Positions 1 to 11,563 of a DNA stretch of 64,000 nucleotides are shown piece by piece; within the stretch, counting starts at the first letter, position 1; every line of letters begins with the position of its first letter. The notes under the pieces are model-generated. The model was given only the letters and a program-made list of their open reading frames with translations, was not told where the DNA came from and ran no database searches. Where the stretch lies: positions 593,766 through 657,765 of the forward strand of contig MU006218.1 in the NCBI GenBank assembly GCA_010093685.1. The letters are read 5' to 3'. The stretch is from Ophiobolus disseminans. Taxonomy: Eukaryota > Ascomycota > Dothideomycetes > Pleosporales > Phaeosphaeriaceae. The position numbers and the translations under genes were made by a program.

Positions 1-1223
1 TTGGAGGGATATTTGAGGGAAGGAAGGAGGAGGTTGACGATGAATGTCTTCGCTTTGATGGTTTAGGGGTTTGGTTGGGCTGTATGAATTTAATGTAGTT
101 AGGAGTACGCAGATATGTTTCATCACTTGATGAATTGACCAGTATGTTTTCCAGTCTACAGCATTTTGCTACTGCACGGAGTTTGCAAAGAGCGAAGGTG
201 GTCTGCATCATAAACCATGAAGGTGAGGATATTTGGAAGTCATGCTCGCTTACTACTCACCGGTCGCAGCCTACCTTCTTCGAGCCTGCCCACTATCCCA
301 ATCCGAACATTCTACATATTTCGTCCGTTATACCTTCACACATTGACAAGATCCCATCCGATAGTACGCGTCCATTGTACTCAGCCTCGGCTCTGCAATG
401 AACCCATCTCAGCGGCGTCGATGACTAACGGGAGGCGGCATGTCAGCCGTGGTCACTCAGCCTCCAGGGCTGTCAGCACTGTACCCCTTGCAGCGTAGAC
501 CGATGTAGAAAACTTCCGATCGTAGGTACATCCAGTATTTGTGAATTTGGAATTCAGATACACAAATCTTTCGACCAGTGTGTTGTGCGCATCCATGCGC
601 GGGAATTCGGACGAGAGTTCCGTAGACGCAGTGGCTTGCGATATCGCCACGTCCTGCTGCTTTGTCCGCCCATGGGATGCTGACGAAGCTTTGACTCGAT
701 ACCTCAGCTACGATTTTGGGGGTCAGGTGCACTTACTGCTGCGAAAGTTTGGAATGTTACTACCGATGTCAAATAGATTTGTGGGTCTTCAATACCTTAG
801 CCCTACCTACAGCATGTTGCAATACTTACCGAGGTCTTCGAGACGGGGTGAGATACGCAATGACGAATTGTATGGACACTGTAAAGGTCGTGCACACATG
901 CCGTATTCGGCTTGCAGACGTCGGGAGGTGCGAATAGGCGACATGGTGCTGTGCATGCAAATCAGCCCTCCGATTGACCGGTCGTATCTCACCTACTTTG
1001 GATGACTTGCGAGGATTGAAGACCATTTGGGGCATGACCTGCGAGAATCGAAAGCCACTTGAACCGGCTGTGACAAAACCTAGAAAAATACAAGCATTCA
1101 TGCAAGTTGGTCAGAGTCTTGGAACGTATAAGTAGCAAGGAGTGGCCTACCTCAACGCCGAAACTCTACAGTCCCAGCCATACAGCTTTAATCGACTTCC
1201 CTGGAAATTTCGTCTTATTCATC
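1..1223. other. Left-edge intergenic region
   Basis: No convincing gene is seen. Open frames here are short, mostly lack ATG starts and match no family I recognise. A TATA-like TATAAGTA lies at 1127-1134, about 90 bp before the hydrolase start at 1224, and is the likely core promoter of that gene. Confidence 0.5.
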
Positions 1224-2471
1224 ATGGCTTCTACTCTTGTAGCTTTTCTACTTGCTGCGAGCTCAATCATTCCAGCAGCTCAAGCAAACCCGGTGTCCTC
1301 CACAAATGGCTCCCTCGAACGACCCAGTAGTTCAGTGGCTCAGTGTGTTCCCTACACAATCCCAATCAGCATAACTTCTCAGAATCTTGTCTTCAACTTT
1401 ACACAATTCAAGAACGACCTCGACGTCGCCTACATTATCACCGAGATAACGCGCAAGGACAGCAACGTCACTTTCCACCCAGTCAGTGGCATAAAGAACG
1501 TCACTACCACCTATAGCATCAGCGGAACATTCTGCTCCCCGAAGAAGCCATCCGGTAATGGTCGTGAGAAGACGGTCCTACTAGCTACTCACGGCATCGG
1601 GTACGATGGAAGATACTGGGACTCCGCCTACAAGCCACAGGAGTACAGTTTTGTCGAAGCCGTAGTGAAAGAAGGATACTCAGTCTTCTACTACGACCGT
1701 CTCGGCACCGGAAAATCGCAAGTGTAAGTACCACCAACCCATTCTCTTCTCCGTACAAAGCACATCACTTACCCCAACCACAGTGTATCCGGCTACACTA
1801 ACCAAGCCTCCATCCAAATCGAAATTCTCGCCAGCCTCGCCACACTTATCCGCTCCGGAAAATACACCGGCCCAATCGGCACCCCAAAATCCCTCGTCCT
1901 CGTCGGCCACTCATTCGGCACGTACACGTCCAACGCCGTGCTCATCAAATACCCCAAACTCGCCGACGCAGCTGTCCTGACTGGCATCGCATACGCACCT
2001 ACAAATAACCAACCAAACCTCTTCCTCGCCGCGCTCGGCCTGCGCATCGCAGCCCAGCACGACCCTCGCAAGTACTCTAGCTTTGATACCGGATACGTCG
2101 GGTTCGTCGACATTGCCGCGCACGTTACTACGTTCTTCAAAGCGCCGTCGTACGAGCTCGACGCTGTGCTGTACGCGCACTCCATCGCCGCGCCCGCCGC
2201 TATCACAGAATTCTTGACCATCACAGGGTCGCCGGTTGCACCGGCGTTTGGAGGCCCGGTGCAAGTCACGACGGGGGAATTCGATTATGCGTTCTGTGGT
2301 GGAGAGTGTTATAGTTCGTTTGCGCAGCAGCCGCTCAAGGATATCTACCCAAAGAGTAGGTTGATTGACTCTTTTGTGCATCCTGGGGCGGGACACGGTG
2401 TCAATTTTGGGAAGAATGCGACTGGGTTTTACGGGGGTATCACTGCGTTCCTGGGGAAAGCTGGGTTTTGA
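1224..2471 (+). CDS. Secreted alpha/beta hydrolase
   Basis: Two exons (1224-1723, 1784-2471) joined by a 60-nt GTAAGT...CAG intron give 395 residues. The start is the ATG at 1224, because it opens directly into a signal peptide (MASTLVAFLLAASSIIPAAQA). An in-frame codon at 1107 is not ATG. The fold is read from THGIGYDGRYW (oxyanion-hole strand), YDRLGTGKS and the nucleophile elbow GHSFG. The acid is probably in GEFDYAFCGG and the histidine in HPGAGHG near the C terminus, so the triad appears complete. Several N-x-S/T sites and cysteines fit an extracellular protein. The substrate cannot be told from sequence; esterase or lipase-like activity on an external substrate is the family expectation. 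A long TTG microsatellite follows 60 bp after the stop. Confidence 0.88.
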
Positions 2472-2534
2472 GGATGGGAGGTAGAGGGGCGATAGGCTGA
2501 GAGGCGAGGCGGGTCGTTCAACATTCGTTCGTCC

Positions 2535-2620
<86 letters not shown>
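2535..2620. repeat. TTG/CAA trinucleotide microsatellite
   Basis: About 28-29 uninterrupted TTG units lie in the 3' flank of the hydrolase gene. On the minus strand they read AAC/CAA. No coding frame is needed to explain it, and its length makes it likely to vary between strains. Confidence 0.95.
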
Positions 2621-2782
2621 AGTATGGTTGTTGAGCAAGATATATAAGGGGTGAAGGTGTCATTGAGAATGATTAGCATCCTGCTAGTAATATAAGGTTG
2701 ATAGAAAATATATCAGTATTATCCTGGGTCTCTCAGCGCAACTCAACGGGATTTGCAGCCCTTCAACATGTTCCAAACCTGA

Positions 2783-3687
2783 TTACGAGCTATGCTCGCG
2801 TTCCGTCGAGGCTGGAAGTTCAGCCCGATACATATCTCCCACGACTTCGGTCGGAGGATCCTTATCCTGTATCTCGAAGCGCTCTTTCCCGCTCGTCTCA
2901 GCGACGTCCTGGCCCATCACTTCTGTTCGTTCGTCGGGGTTCGAGCCGGTCGCTCCTATCCTGTTCTCACGACTCCTTCGTCGCCACAAGAAGAACCATC
3001 CAATCCCCAATGCGACCACTGCACCGCCGCCCAGTCCTGTTCCCAATCCAATGGCAAGGGAGGGAGTTTTCGATTCTGCAACCGCAGATGTGCTGGCGCT
3101 TGGTGTATTGCTTGCAATGGACGTACTTGTTGTGCTTACGGCAGGCGAAGATGTTGTTGAGTTCGTGGACAATGTGAGAGACTTGGTGATCAACGTCACA
3201 ATCGGGAATGGCGTGCCGGAGTACAATGCGGTGGTATAGACCTGTGGCATTGGTGCCTTGAATAGCAAGTCACTTATACTACAGCAAGTGAGGTTCGCCC
3301 GGTTGATGCGGTCTTCGGCAGGTGCAGGTGTGCCGGTGTTGCAGCACCATGTATCACTTTCGGGGCATTGAAAGATCAGATGATTATTGTCCTCTGCGCT
3401 TGTCAGTACCTGACGGATTGTAGTGAACGATCAGACATCTGGTTTCACTCACTGGTTGCTTTGTCGCAGTAGTTACCGCACACAGGATCTTGAAAAGTGT
3501 GATCTGTGCAGCCGAAAAACCAAACGAAGTTTGTCATTTCGTTGGCTGCCGGATCGCGGCAGAATCCGTTTGTGAGGCATTGGTCGTCTGGATCGCAGCA
3601 CGCGGTATGCTTTCCTTGCGTGATCGCGGTATGATTGCAGGGAAGCGCTCGTCGTGCTTTAGTGCCGTTACGTAGGTAACAAGTCAT
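2783..3687 (-). CDS. Cysteine-rich single-pass membrane protein
   Basis: Exons 3687-3453 and 3393-2783, with a 59-nt GTGAGT...CAG intron, give about 281 residues. The N-terminal half is cysteine-rich (CYLRNGT, CCDPDDQCLTNGFC, CGNYC, WCCNTG, LTCC). A long Ser/Thr-rich stalk follows, then one membrane helix (GLGGGAVVALGIGWFFLW), a basic stop-transfer RRRSR and an acidic tail. This is the architecture of a common fungal surface family with a sensor-like layout (extracellular Cys domain, mucin-like stalk, one helix), but its function is unknown. One oddity is that the ATG at 3687 sits right before the first cysteine motif, with no signal peptide. The frame stays open about 60 nt upstream, so a short 5' exon coding the signal peptide may have been missed. 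Confidence 0.7.
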
Positions 3688-4683
3688 CGTGTAGAGAATG
3701 GCATCGCCCCGGCCAGCAGCTGAGACCCTCGAGGTCCTATATTCGTTTTACTTTAGACCCCATTCCAGGGTCTGAGGTAAACGAAGTATGTGTAGCACGA
3801 CTCCGGGGACTATGCCTTGGGTTACATTATTTCGGTGCCATCCACCAATGAGATGCTCCTAGCATCAGGTGGCATACGTGCGACCTGATGTAAGCCAACA
3901 GCATTCAGCTCTCAAATCGAGCTGTATCGGAGGTGATACGAATCTGGTCGCTGCACCGAGCCGGTGAGCTAGAAATATTCCAGGGGAAATGAGAATCGAT
4001 GTTGGGGGCGCTGCGGGGTTTTGGTTGGAACCGATGGCAGGAGGTGCTCGATGCGGCTAGACCGATGTCGCTTTCTTCGCATTCACCGGATGCAATATGA
4101 ATTTAATTGCAGTCGTTTCCAACGCGGGCATCAACTCAGTAGAGAATCATATGGCATAGCCCGCTATTGATGCGAGTTTTCCTCCTCCTTTGTGCGGCTC
4201 AATGTGTACAGCAACGCTCCCAAGGTCGAGTCGTGCTCGGCAGCTTCCTTGCCCAACAGCGAGAGCAGCTACAGCACAGGTCCAGATTTGGATTGCGCGT
4301 TGTGACTCTCTGCATCGCAGACTCATCGAAAGCAGTTCCTCACTTTGCGATCGGTAGTAACTTAACGTCCGCCAATCAGGCAGGGGCTGACACAGCCACT
4401 CTACTCTTCAATCTCACAGGTACGCCGGTGGTCATGTTAAGATTGTGTCCTACACACCATGTCAGATCACCTACGCCGTGTAGGACTGCGCCCTGCCTAG
4501 GTACATGCTACATAAAACTCACAGATATCGTCCTTACAACCCACTGTCGTCTTGTTTCTTAAGCCTCGCACCCAAGTTGGTCAATCTTGCTGCCGATAAC
4601 ACAAATGACACTTGACAGCCACATTCAAGTTACTCGCGACCCACACATCTCGCAAGATTACGCCACATCCACACTTGGGCACC
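3688..4683. other. Intergenic region between divergent genes
   Basis: This stretch separates the membrane-protein gene (minus) from the NLR-type gene (plus). No supported coding frame is visible. It holds the 31-bp element at 4369-4399 that recurs upstream of the HET pseudogene. Confidence 0.5.
4369..4399 (+). repeat. Copy 1 of shared upstream element
   Basis: The core CCGCCAATCAGGCAGGGGC is followed by TGACACAGCCAC. It matches the sequence at 8739-8771 with one substitution in the core, a second just after it, and a CA insertion further on. It ends 285 bp before the NACHT gene's ATG. It may be a regulatory site with a CCAAT motif or a remnant of a dispersed repeat. Confidence 0.6.
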
Positions 4684-7600
4684 ATGAACGCACATTTGGC
4701 GTCACATCCCTCCTCTCCGAGCGCAATATTACCCTCCAATGATCCCGAAAAGAAACACTGGAAAGTAGCGCTTGCTTCGTTGAGTTCAGAGCTCCAATCT
4801 CAAATCACCTTGGTGGCTAGAGATCACATCGGCACTCTTGAGGCTGTGCTCCAGCAGGCTCAACTCAAACGCACAGAGTGCCTAAGTAAACGATGGCGAT
4901 TCAAGAACTCTAAAGGCGAAGTCATCATTCTCCGTGACGTCATGGAGAAGATCGTTCGATGGATTGATCGATTCAAAGCAACTGGGGATATCGCGGTTGG
5001 CTTTGACCAAACTGGAGCCTCACTACCTTGGGCAGCCGTGCGATTCCTATTGGTATGCGCGTCAAGTGATGTCACGGCATTTGGCGCACGCCTAGAGACT
5101 ATCGAGTTTGTAACCCATCTCATCGCGAAATATCGCGAATTCGAACGGCTTTACCTTGGGAACACCTCTACAATCGAAGACCAGCTAGAAGCAGCCTTGG
5201 TTCGCTTATATGCAGTAATTCTCGAAGCGCTTGGCAATACAATTCAAGCTCTGGGAAAATCAACAGTCCATCGATTGATAAAGAGCCCCTTGTGGCTAGC
5301 TGATGATCATGTCCCGAGGATGAAAGAGAAGGAAGATGAGCTGCTGAAATTGGCGATGATGTCCGACTCGGAGGTCATTCGGAGCCTCCAAACCATGAGT
5401 CTTCGTTTGATAGGGAACGCTAAATCGTACGATGAGAGCCTGGAACACGACCAGTATCGCAAGATACTAACCTGGCTGTCACCCACAAACTCATCCGCAC
5501 ATCACGTTAGTGTATCCGCTCACCGAATTGCGGACACAGCAAACTGGCTCCTGGACCACCCTCAATTCCAATCGTGGAGTAACTCCAGTGCGTCAGGCAT
5601 ATTACTCATCCGCGGGCTTGCGGGCTCTGGCAAGACAATGTTGTCATCCAGGGTAGTCGATGAGCTCCTTTCCCAGCGGCGCGATCACCAGTCAGCAGCA
5701 CCTTTCGCTTTTTTCTATTGTTCTGCCAATCCTCAAGAACCCGACCGTGCCCACCCTGACAACATTATTCGAAATTTGCTTCGCCAACTTGCCATTTCAC
5801 TCGAGCCGGCTCCCGTGGTTCGTCAGAATATACTCTCTGAATATAAAGAGTATAAACGGCGCACAATCCTTGCCCCAAACGGCCACACTCACCAGGATCA
5901 TATTGAACGCCTTGAAATAGAGGACTGCCGTCGTTTGATAATGGATATAACAGACTCTGATCCAGTCACCTTGGTTGTCGATGCCATCGACGAGATCAGT
6001 GAAGATCAAAGATTTCGACTTCTGCAGTTCCTTAACCAAGTGACTGAGGAATCGGCAAACGTGGTCAAGATCTTGCTTACAAGTCGCGATGACCACCAGA
6101 TCAGTAGCCTGTTGAGCCGAGCGCAAATGATACGCATCTCCACCAATGACAACTCTGCGGACGTCCGGTCGTTCGTGGCTTCTCAGGTAGAAAGTGCTAC
6201 CCGTGAGAGGCGCTTGCTCAATGGAACTATCTCGCCAGCCCTAAAAGAAGAGCTGGAGGACTTCTTGTTCACTGGCGCAGGTGAGATGTAAGAATTCTGC
6301 TTTCTTGTGGCTGGAAGTGATTTAACAGTGTCAAACGCTAGGTTTCTCTGGGCAAAATTGCAGCTCGAATATATCATCCGTATGAAGCATAAACAAGACG
6401 TTGCGCGGACGATCAGAGAACAAAATTATACTACACTGCATGGCCTATACGCTGAGATTGTCAAGAAGGTCCTTGACGCCGGCCCCGCAGCTCGGGCACT
6501 TGCGATACGCGGCTTCACATGGCTCATATTTGCACGAGAAAATATGAATCCAACGAGCTATTTGACGGCTCTCAACCAAGGCTCGGAGGATGAGCCTCTG
6601 ACGCTCGATGACATTGAGAACGTGTGCTACAATCTCATCGTTCATGATGCCGGTCAGGTCCGATTTGTACATCAATCTGCGCAAGATTATATCAGCCAGT
6701 GCGATGAATTTGCAAAGGCTACAGGTAACCAAGAGCTGGCCGAAACCTGTCTGCGCTCTTGTCTCGATGGCGAGTTTGATTCATTGACCAGCGGGGTTGA
6801 TGAATTCAAACGATATTGTTATGTTTATTGGGTCGAGCATTATGCCCTCTGCAAGGGCTCTCAAAACTCCGGTGGCCTGCAGTCTCTCCTGGACGAGTTT
6901 GTTTTCGAAACAAGAGGTAGCAACGAACCAGCCTTCAGTTTCATCGTCTGGCATGACTCCATTCGCCGCACAGTCAACTCTTTACCCTGGAGTCATCCTA
7001 GCATTCAAGACTTGAACGCGATACCAAATTCAGTTGCGTCGCCATTCTTCATGGCATGCATTTTCGGCATCCTTCCTCTGGTCCAGCGTCTCTTCTCCAT
7101 TTCGACCGACTTCGACTGCGATTGTTTAAATGATTCAGGGCACACTGGGCTTTATCTTGCATCGCATAAAGGCTATCTCCAGGTCGTGAAATTTCTCATA
7201 CATCGTGGCTCCAATGCCCGTATCAATTGTGGTGCACAGGGAAATGCACTTAACGCTGCTTGTGCCGCGGGACACAAGCACATCGTCGACTTTTTGCTTT
7301 GCCACGAAGATATATACTGGGATTCTCAAGCTTGTGCGAGAGCTCTTGAGATAGCCTTCGAGCACCACCGTGAAGACATTGCCATGAGTATTGTCTCCCA
7401 CGAAATTAGCAACTACGAAAAAGAAGAGTACAACACTGCTATCTCACGTGCGTCACAAGCCGGGTTTATCAGTGTTGTGGCTATTCTTCATCAGTCGGGA
7501 TCTCCAAAGTCTTGGGTGGACCAATCAGAAGGGAACTACAGCAGAGTCATCCAGAGTGGGCGACTTTCGATGCTGCGATTCATGTTACAGAAGTTCTCCC

Positions 7601-8103
7601 ACACTTCCGCTGATCTCCCTGAAGAGGGCATAGCCTTGGCAGCTCAACATGGCCAAACAGATACTGTGGTTTTTCTGCTCGACCTTGGCCTGAACATCGA
7701 ACAAGAAGGGCAATTCGGAACTCCGTTGCGAGTAGCAAGTATTATGGACCACTCCAGTACTATCATCAAATTGGTAGAGCGCGGAGCCAAGGTCGATGCG
7801 GAGACATATTATGGGACCGCCCTCAATGCAGCAGTCCTCAAAGGCAATGTACACGCTGTGCGAATCCTCCTAGACAATGGTGCGAGAATCCGCCAGGCGG
7901 ATTTCAAAGACGCTGTGTTGAATCAACATTTTGAGATAACGAAGATCTTGGTTGCGGTTGGGTCCGATCTCAAACCCATAACACTTAGACCTGCCCAGTG
8001 GCGTCAATGGTCCATGATCACTCCATTTTTGGAGAGTAAAGGCCTCATTGCAATAGAGGAACGCGAACGCCAGTCCGGAAGTAGCAGGGGGTCCTACAAT
8101 TGA
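4684..8103 (+). CDS. NACHT-ankyrin NLR-type protein
   Basis: Exons 4684-6287 and 6342-8103, with a 54-nt GTAAGA...CTAG intron, give 1,121 residues. The start is the ATG at 4684 in a good context (caccATGaac); the open frame upstream has no other ATG. Residues about 25-195 look like the fungal STAND N-terminal domain DUF7708 (RWIDRFKATGDIAVGFD, SLPWAAVRFLL). A NACHT NTPase follows: Walker A GLAGSGKT near residue 311 and Walker B-like LVVDAIDEI near 430, then the winged-helix region (MFLWAKLQL). The C-terminal 450 residues hold degenerate ankyrin repeats (GHTGLYLASHKGYLQVVKFL, TALNAAVLKGNVHAVRILL). Members of this class act in fungal non-self recognition and programmed cell death. The specific partner is unknown, and the gene looks intact. 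Confidence 0.9.
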
Positions 8104-8559
8104 TTCTCGCAACCAGCGATTAGTGGTGCGAATCCATAAGTATGCGTCGGCAGGCTGATGGAATAGCAATACACCATGGTTTGGCGTCGGAATCGCAAGT
8201 GGTTTCTATCTCAATGGTAGATTTTGCGACCCACGTCTGCTGTGTGATGTCATGCCAACGCAAGACAGCCTAAGTATGCATCCTATAGCGGAATAGTACT
8301 ATCTCTTCTCTTTCATCTTCTCCCCTCCTTGCGAAAGCTACATCATTTCTTTTGCGTCGAAGGCGCAGGTTCAACGGAGTACTGGATAAGGTGGGCATGG
8401 TACATGAGTTCCGTTGAAACTGTTCCTTGTCAACTTCTTCTCATGATAGCCAATGACCACCACTATGCGCTGACTCTGTGTGCGCTTCTTCTTACTCACT
8501 ACCTAATGCTCCGCAAAATCTCGTGATTTTCGGAACAAGCGCGTTGTTTCGGCCTGAAT

Positions 8560-8573
8560 GTTGACGTCATACA
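8560..8573. promoter_or_regulatory. CRE-like palindrome
   Basis: GTTGACGTCATACA contains the perfect palindrome TGACGTCA, the classical binding site of ATF/CREB bZIP factors. The same 14-mer occurs at 11445-11458. Function is inferred from the motif only. Confidence 0.4.
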
Positions 8574-8738
8574 ATGCCCGACAGCGAAAGCAGTATCATC
8601 AAACGAGATTGTGAGAGGATATCTTGGGGTCTTCATGGATAGACCTAAAAGTCCATTTCGGCGTTGTATCGTTCACAAACACGCAATCTTAGGCTTACGA
8701 TAAGTTGGTAGTTTGGCACGTCATCGGTGGCTTGAAGC

Positions 8739-8771
8739 CCGCCAATTAGGCAGGGGCTGCCACACAGCCAC
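8739..8771 (+). repeat. Copy 2 of shared upstream element
   Basis: CCGCCAATTAGGCAGGGGC followed by TGCCACACAGCCAC matches the element at 4369-4399. It ends about 290 bp before the first HET-like codons, close to the spacing seen at the NACHT gene. Confidence 0.6.
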
Positions 8772-9060
8772 ACATCCTTGAGGTTAGCGTAGCTTCAGCC
8801 TTCCCACACACTCCTCTTCCTCACTATTGCCTGCGTCTCTAAATGAGTTACAGGGCACAAGACACAAAGAGAGCCGTTCAATACCTGTAAGTTGAGACTT
8901 CAAGAGCTCGATCTTGCATCCCGTCACTTCAAGAACCTTAGAACTCAACTAAGAACTCATCATTTAACGACAGACGTCGTGAGACTTCGCCAACGTCGAA
9001 CTCATGACTGAAAACGCAGCTTTATGCGAATTAATCGCGTAGCAGCCGGGATGGAAAAAC

Positions 9061-11142
9061 AATGCCACAGCCTCTAGTCAAGATCGAAAGTCTGTTAATG
9101 CGTCGTTGTCCGTATCCACAGCTTGCGGATGCTCGCTGTGCCGACTTGTCTTCTCTGTATTCACCGCAATACACAGAGGCCCGGAGGCGTGGTTTTTACG
9201 TTTCAATGATGCGAATGAGAACGAATCGCCAGCACGGGCCCAGACCCTACCCGGAGCACTGCAGTGCGGATATGACACCATTAGTGTTAGACTAGATATC
9301 GCTGGTCTTCGCGTAGGACATGTCGAAGGAGACTCTAACGGAAACCGACAAGCATGTAGAGAAGTTGATGCTTCCCAATCAAACAGTACGTGAGGTCGTT
9401 GTCTTAGTTCTCACTATGTGATGCGAATCCAACATAGGTTGACGATAATTAGGTCCTGCGCTTGCGTGGTTGCCCAATTTCCATCAGATACAAGGCTCTA
9501 CGGGCTCAACCTTACGCCTACAGAAAGCCAAGAAGTGGCTCGATAGATGTTTGAGCGAGCACGGTGACTCTTGTGGCGCATCTTGAAGTAAAAGCACTCT
9601 TCCAAAACGAGTTCTAGATTTGAAGTCAGCAGATGGCACGACTCCTTCGGATGGACGTGTCCAGCTTGTAGAGGATCTCGGTATCGCCGCTCCCTACGTC
9701 TGTCTCTCCCATTGCTGGGGAGATGCTAGTCACCGTCCACTTAAAACCAAGCAACGGTAACATTTACCTCCGCAAACGTCGCATCACATTAGGCTCTCTT
9801 CCCAACACGTTCCGGGACGCGATAGCCGTCGTTCGGCATTTCGAGGTGCGATATTTGTGGAAAGATTCTCTGTGCATTATTCCAGGACGATGATGACGAC
9901 TGGTGTGACCAGTCTTCACGAATGTCCCAGATCTATGAAGGGGCATTGTTTACGATCTCAACCACTGCCGCTGAGAATTCGTCACGTGGGCTCTTCTTCA
10001 ACACAGATATTGAACATGAGGGTACGAAGTTATCAAGGTTGACCATGGAAGAAGAATGGGAGGACACATGTGTTCGCAGTCCAGTCAAACATTCCAAAAG
10101 CTTTACACGTCGTCCGCTCACCAGCAGAGGCGGGGTGTTCCAAGAGAGAATCTTGAGCCCTCGCGTGCTGCATTTTGATTACCAGGAATTACTCTAGGAA
10201 TGCAAGCGCGAAAAAAGATGCGAGTGTCGGCCTGGCGTTAAGACTGCGTCCAAATGGGTGGAGTTAAGGCGAGTGTTTAGTTCAGCGCATCTTCACGCCT
10301 TGCCAGAAACGAATGTCTTCCGACGATGGCATGCAGTCGTCAAGCGATACTCAATGTTAAGATTTAGTAGAGAAGACGATATTCTTCCTGCAATATCTGG
10401 TTTAGCACGGCGACTCCAAACGACAACAGGAAGCATGTATGTTGCAGGTTTATGGCGCGACAACTTGATCCGCGATCTATGTTGGTCGACCGGGCCAGAC
10501 TCGTTCAACCGCACACGACGACCGACGCGTTTTAGAGCCCCAACGTTCTCCTGGGCAAGCATTGTGACATGCGACGTCGGCGTTCAATTCTACTCCGACG
10601 ATTATTCACATGCTTTCTTTGAGAGGGGCCAAAAATCTTTCACGTTAGCCAAAATCGTGGATGCTTGGTGCAAATTGTCTGGCATGGATGTCACAGGTCA
10701 GGTATGCAGTGGGTATATCGACCTGCAAGGTACCTTGTTGAAACGTCACCTTGCAGCCTCTGATGAAGGCTTTATGACATGGGAAATAGCCCACATAAGT
10801 TCCGATTGTCTTCCGATTCCAAGACATGAGCATCACCTTGATGCGGACTGCGACTTCAACACACCAGGTCCTGATCATAGTGCCGTCGGAGACGATCTGT
10901 ATACCATGCCTCTCATCCACATTACTTCGGCCACTCGACATTGAGGTTTCGCAAGCGCTCGTTTATCTCTCGTTTTACGACGCTGTAATGAGATATTAGA
11001 CAAAGAGGGAGATCTTACTAGCATTAATTCGTCAATACCTAACTACAGGCGCGTTGGACTCTATCGCGAGGTCTTGCACATCGACGAGACAAGATACGCC
11101 AAAGAGAGCGTTCAACGTCACTGTCTTGTTCGGATCGTGTGA
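9061..11142 (+). pseudogene. Decayed HET-domain gene
   Basis: Fragments of a heterokaryon-incompatibility protein appear in the correct order, but no frame is intact. An N-terminal CGCSLCRLV piece lies near 9121. Then come STLPKRVLDL (about 9592), PYVCLSHCWGD (about 9690), LPNTFRDAIAVVRH (about 9800), YLWKDSLCII and DDDDDWCDQSSRMSQIYEGA (about 9885), GVFQERILSPRVLHF (about 10135), DDILPAISGLARRL (about 10376) and YRRVGLYREVLHIDE (about 11048). Lesions are TGA at 9584-9586, a frame change and TAA near 9758, one extra C near 9884, TAG at 10195-10197 where the family has Trp (LLWEC), and TGA at 10942-10944. The Trp-to-TAG change is C-to-T on the other strand in a CpA context, the kind repeat-induced point mutation makes. 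One change is not proof of RIP. Some breaks could be introns, but not the one inside the LCII-DDD motif. Confidence 0.85.
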
Positions 11143-11563
11143 ATGGCCGACGGCGGAGTCTGTTTCCCCGCTTGATCATCCTCACGGGTGTGGAGCCTCA
11201 CCATCAGTAGAGAACCCTGGGCTGCACTATTAGGGTGCTTGACTGAAAACGTGGTGCATTTCGGAGGCGAACCAACCTCTCGTTAAGTCGTGAAAGCTGG
11301 AAAAAGGTTAAGCTTGACGACTACATCTACGTATGTAAAGGCCGTTCTAAATCTTAAAACTCCTCTGTAGATATACAGGGTAGCATATTTTATTTCTGGC
11401 TTTCGCGACTTACCGAGAGCCAACGTAATGGCGTGGGCTAAAACGTTGACGTCATACATTTTCCATCTCTTCCGCGCTCCTGTAGATTGATCTCCAACAT
11501 CTCACTGCGCAGCAAAAGCCCTTGGCAAGCATCTGTATAGGCCATTTTGGTTTGTCAGAAACC
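11143..11563. other. Promoter region of Lsb-like gene
   Basis: There is no coding frame in this 421-bp gap between the HET remnant and the small Lsb-like gene. It carries the second TGACGTCA palindrome. Confidence 0.5.
11445..11458. promoter_or_regulatory. CRE-like palindrome
   Basis: This is the same GTTGACGTCATACA 14-mer as at 8560-8573. It lies about 105 bp before the ATG at 11564, a plausible promoter position for bZIP control. Confidence 0.45.

Larger units (their letters stand above)
8104..9060. other. Intergenic region 5' of HET pseudogene
   Basis: No gene is supported. It contains a cAMP-response-element-like palindrome (8560-8573) and the second copy of the shared element (8739-8771). 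Confidence 0.5.

Noticed and set aside
541..1005. 154-codon plus-strand frame near the left edge
   Set aside because: It has a non-ATG start, unbalanced composition and no recognisable motif, and other frames overlap it equally well.
2429..2638. Poly-Asn protein from the minus strand of the TTG repeat
   Set aside because: It is only the translation of the microsatellite and has no conserved flanks.
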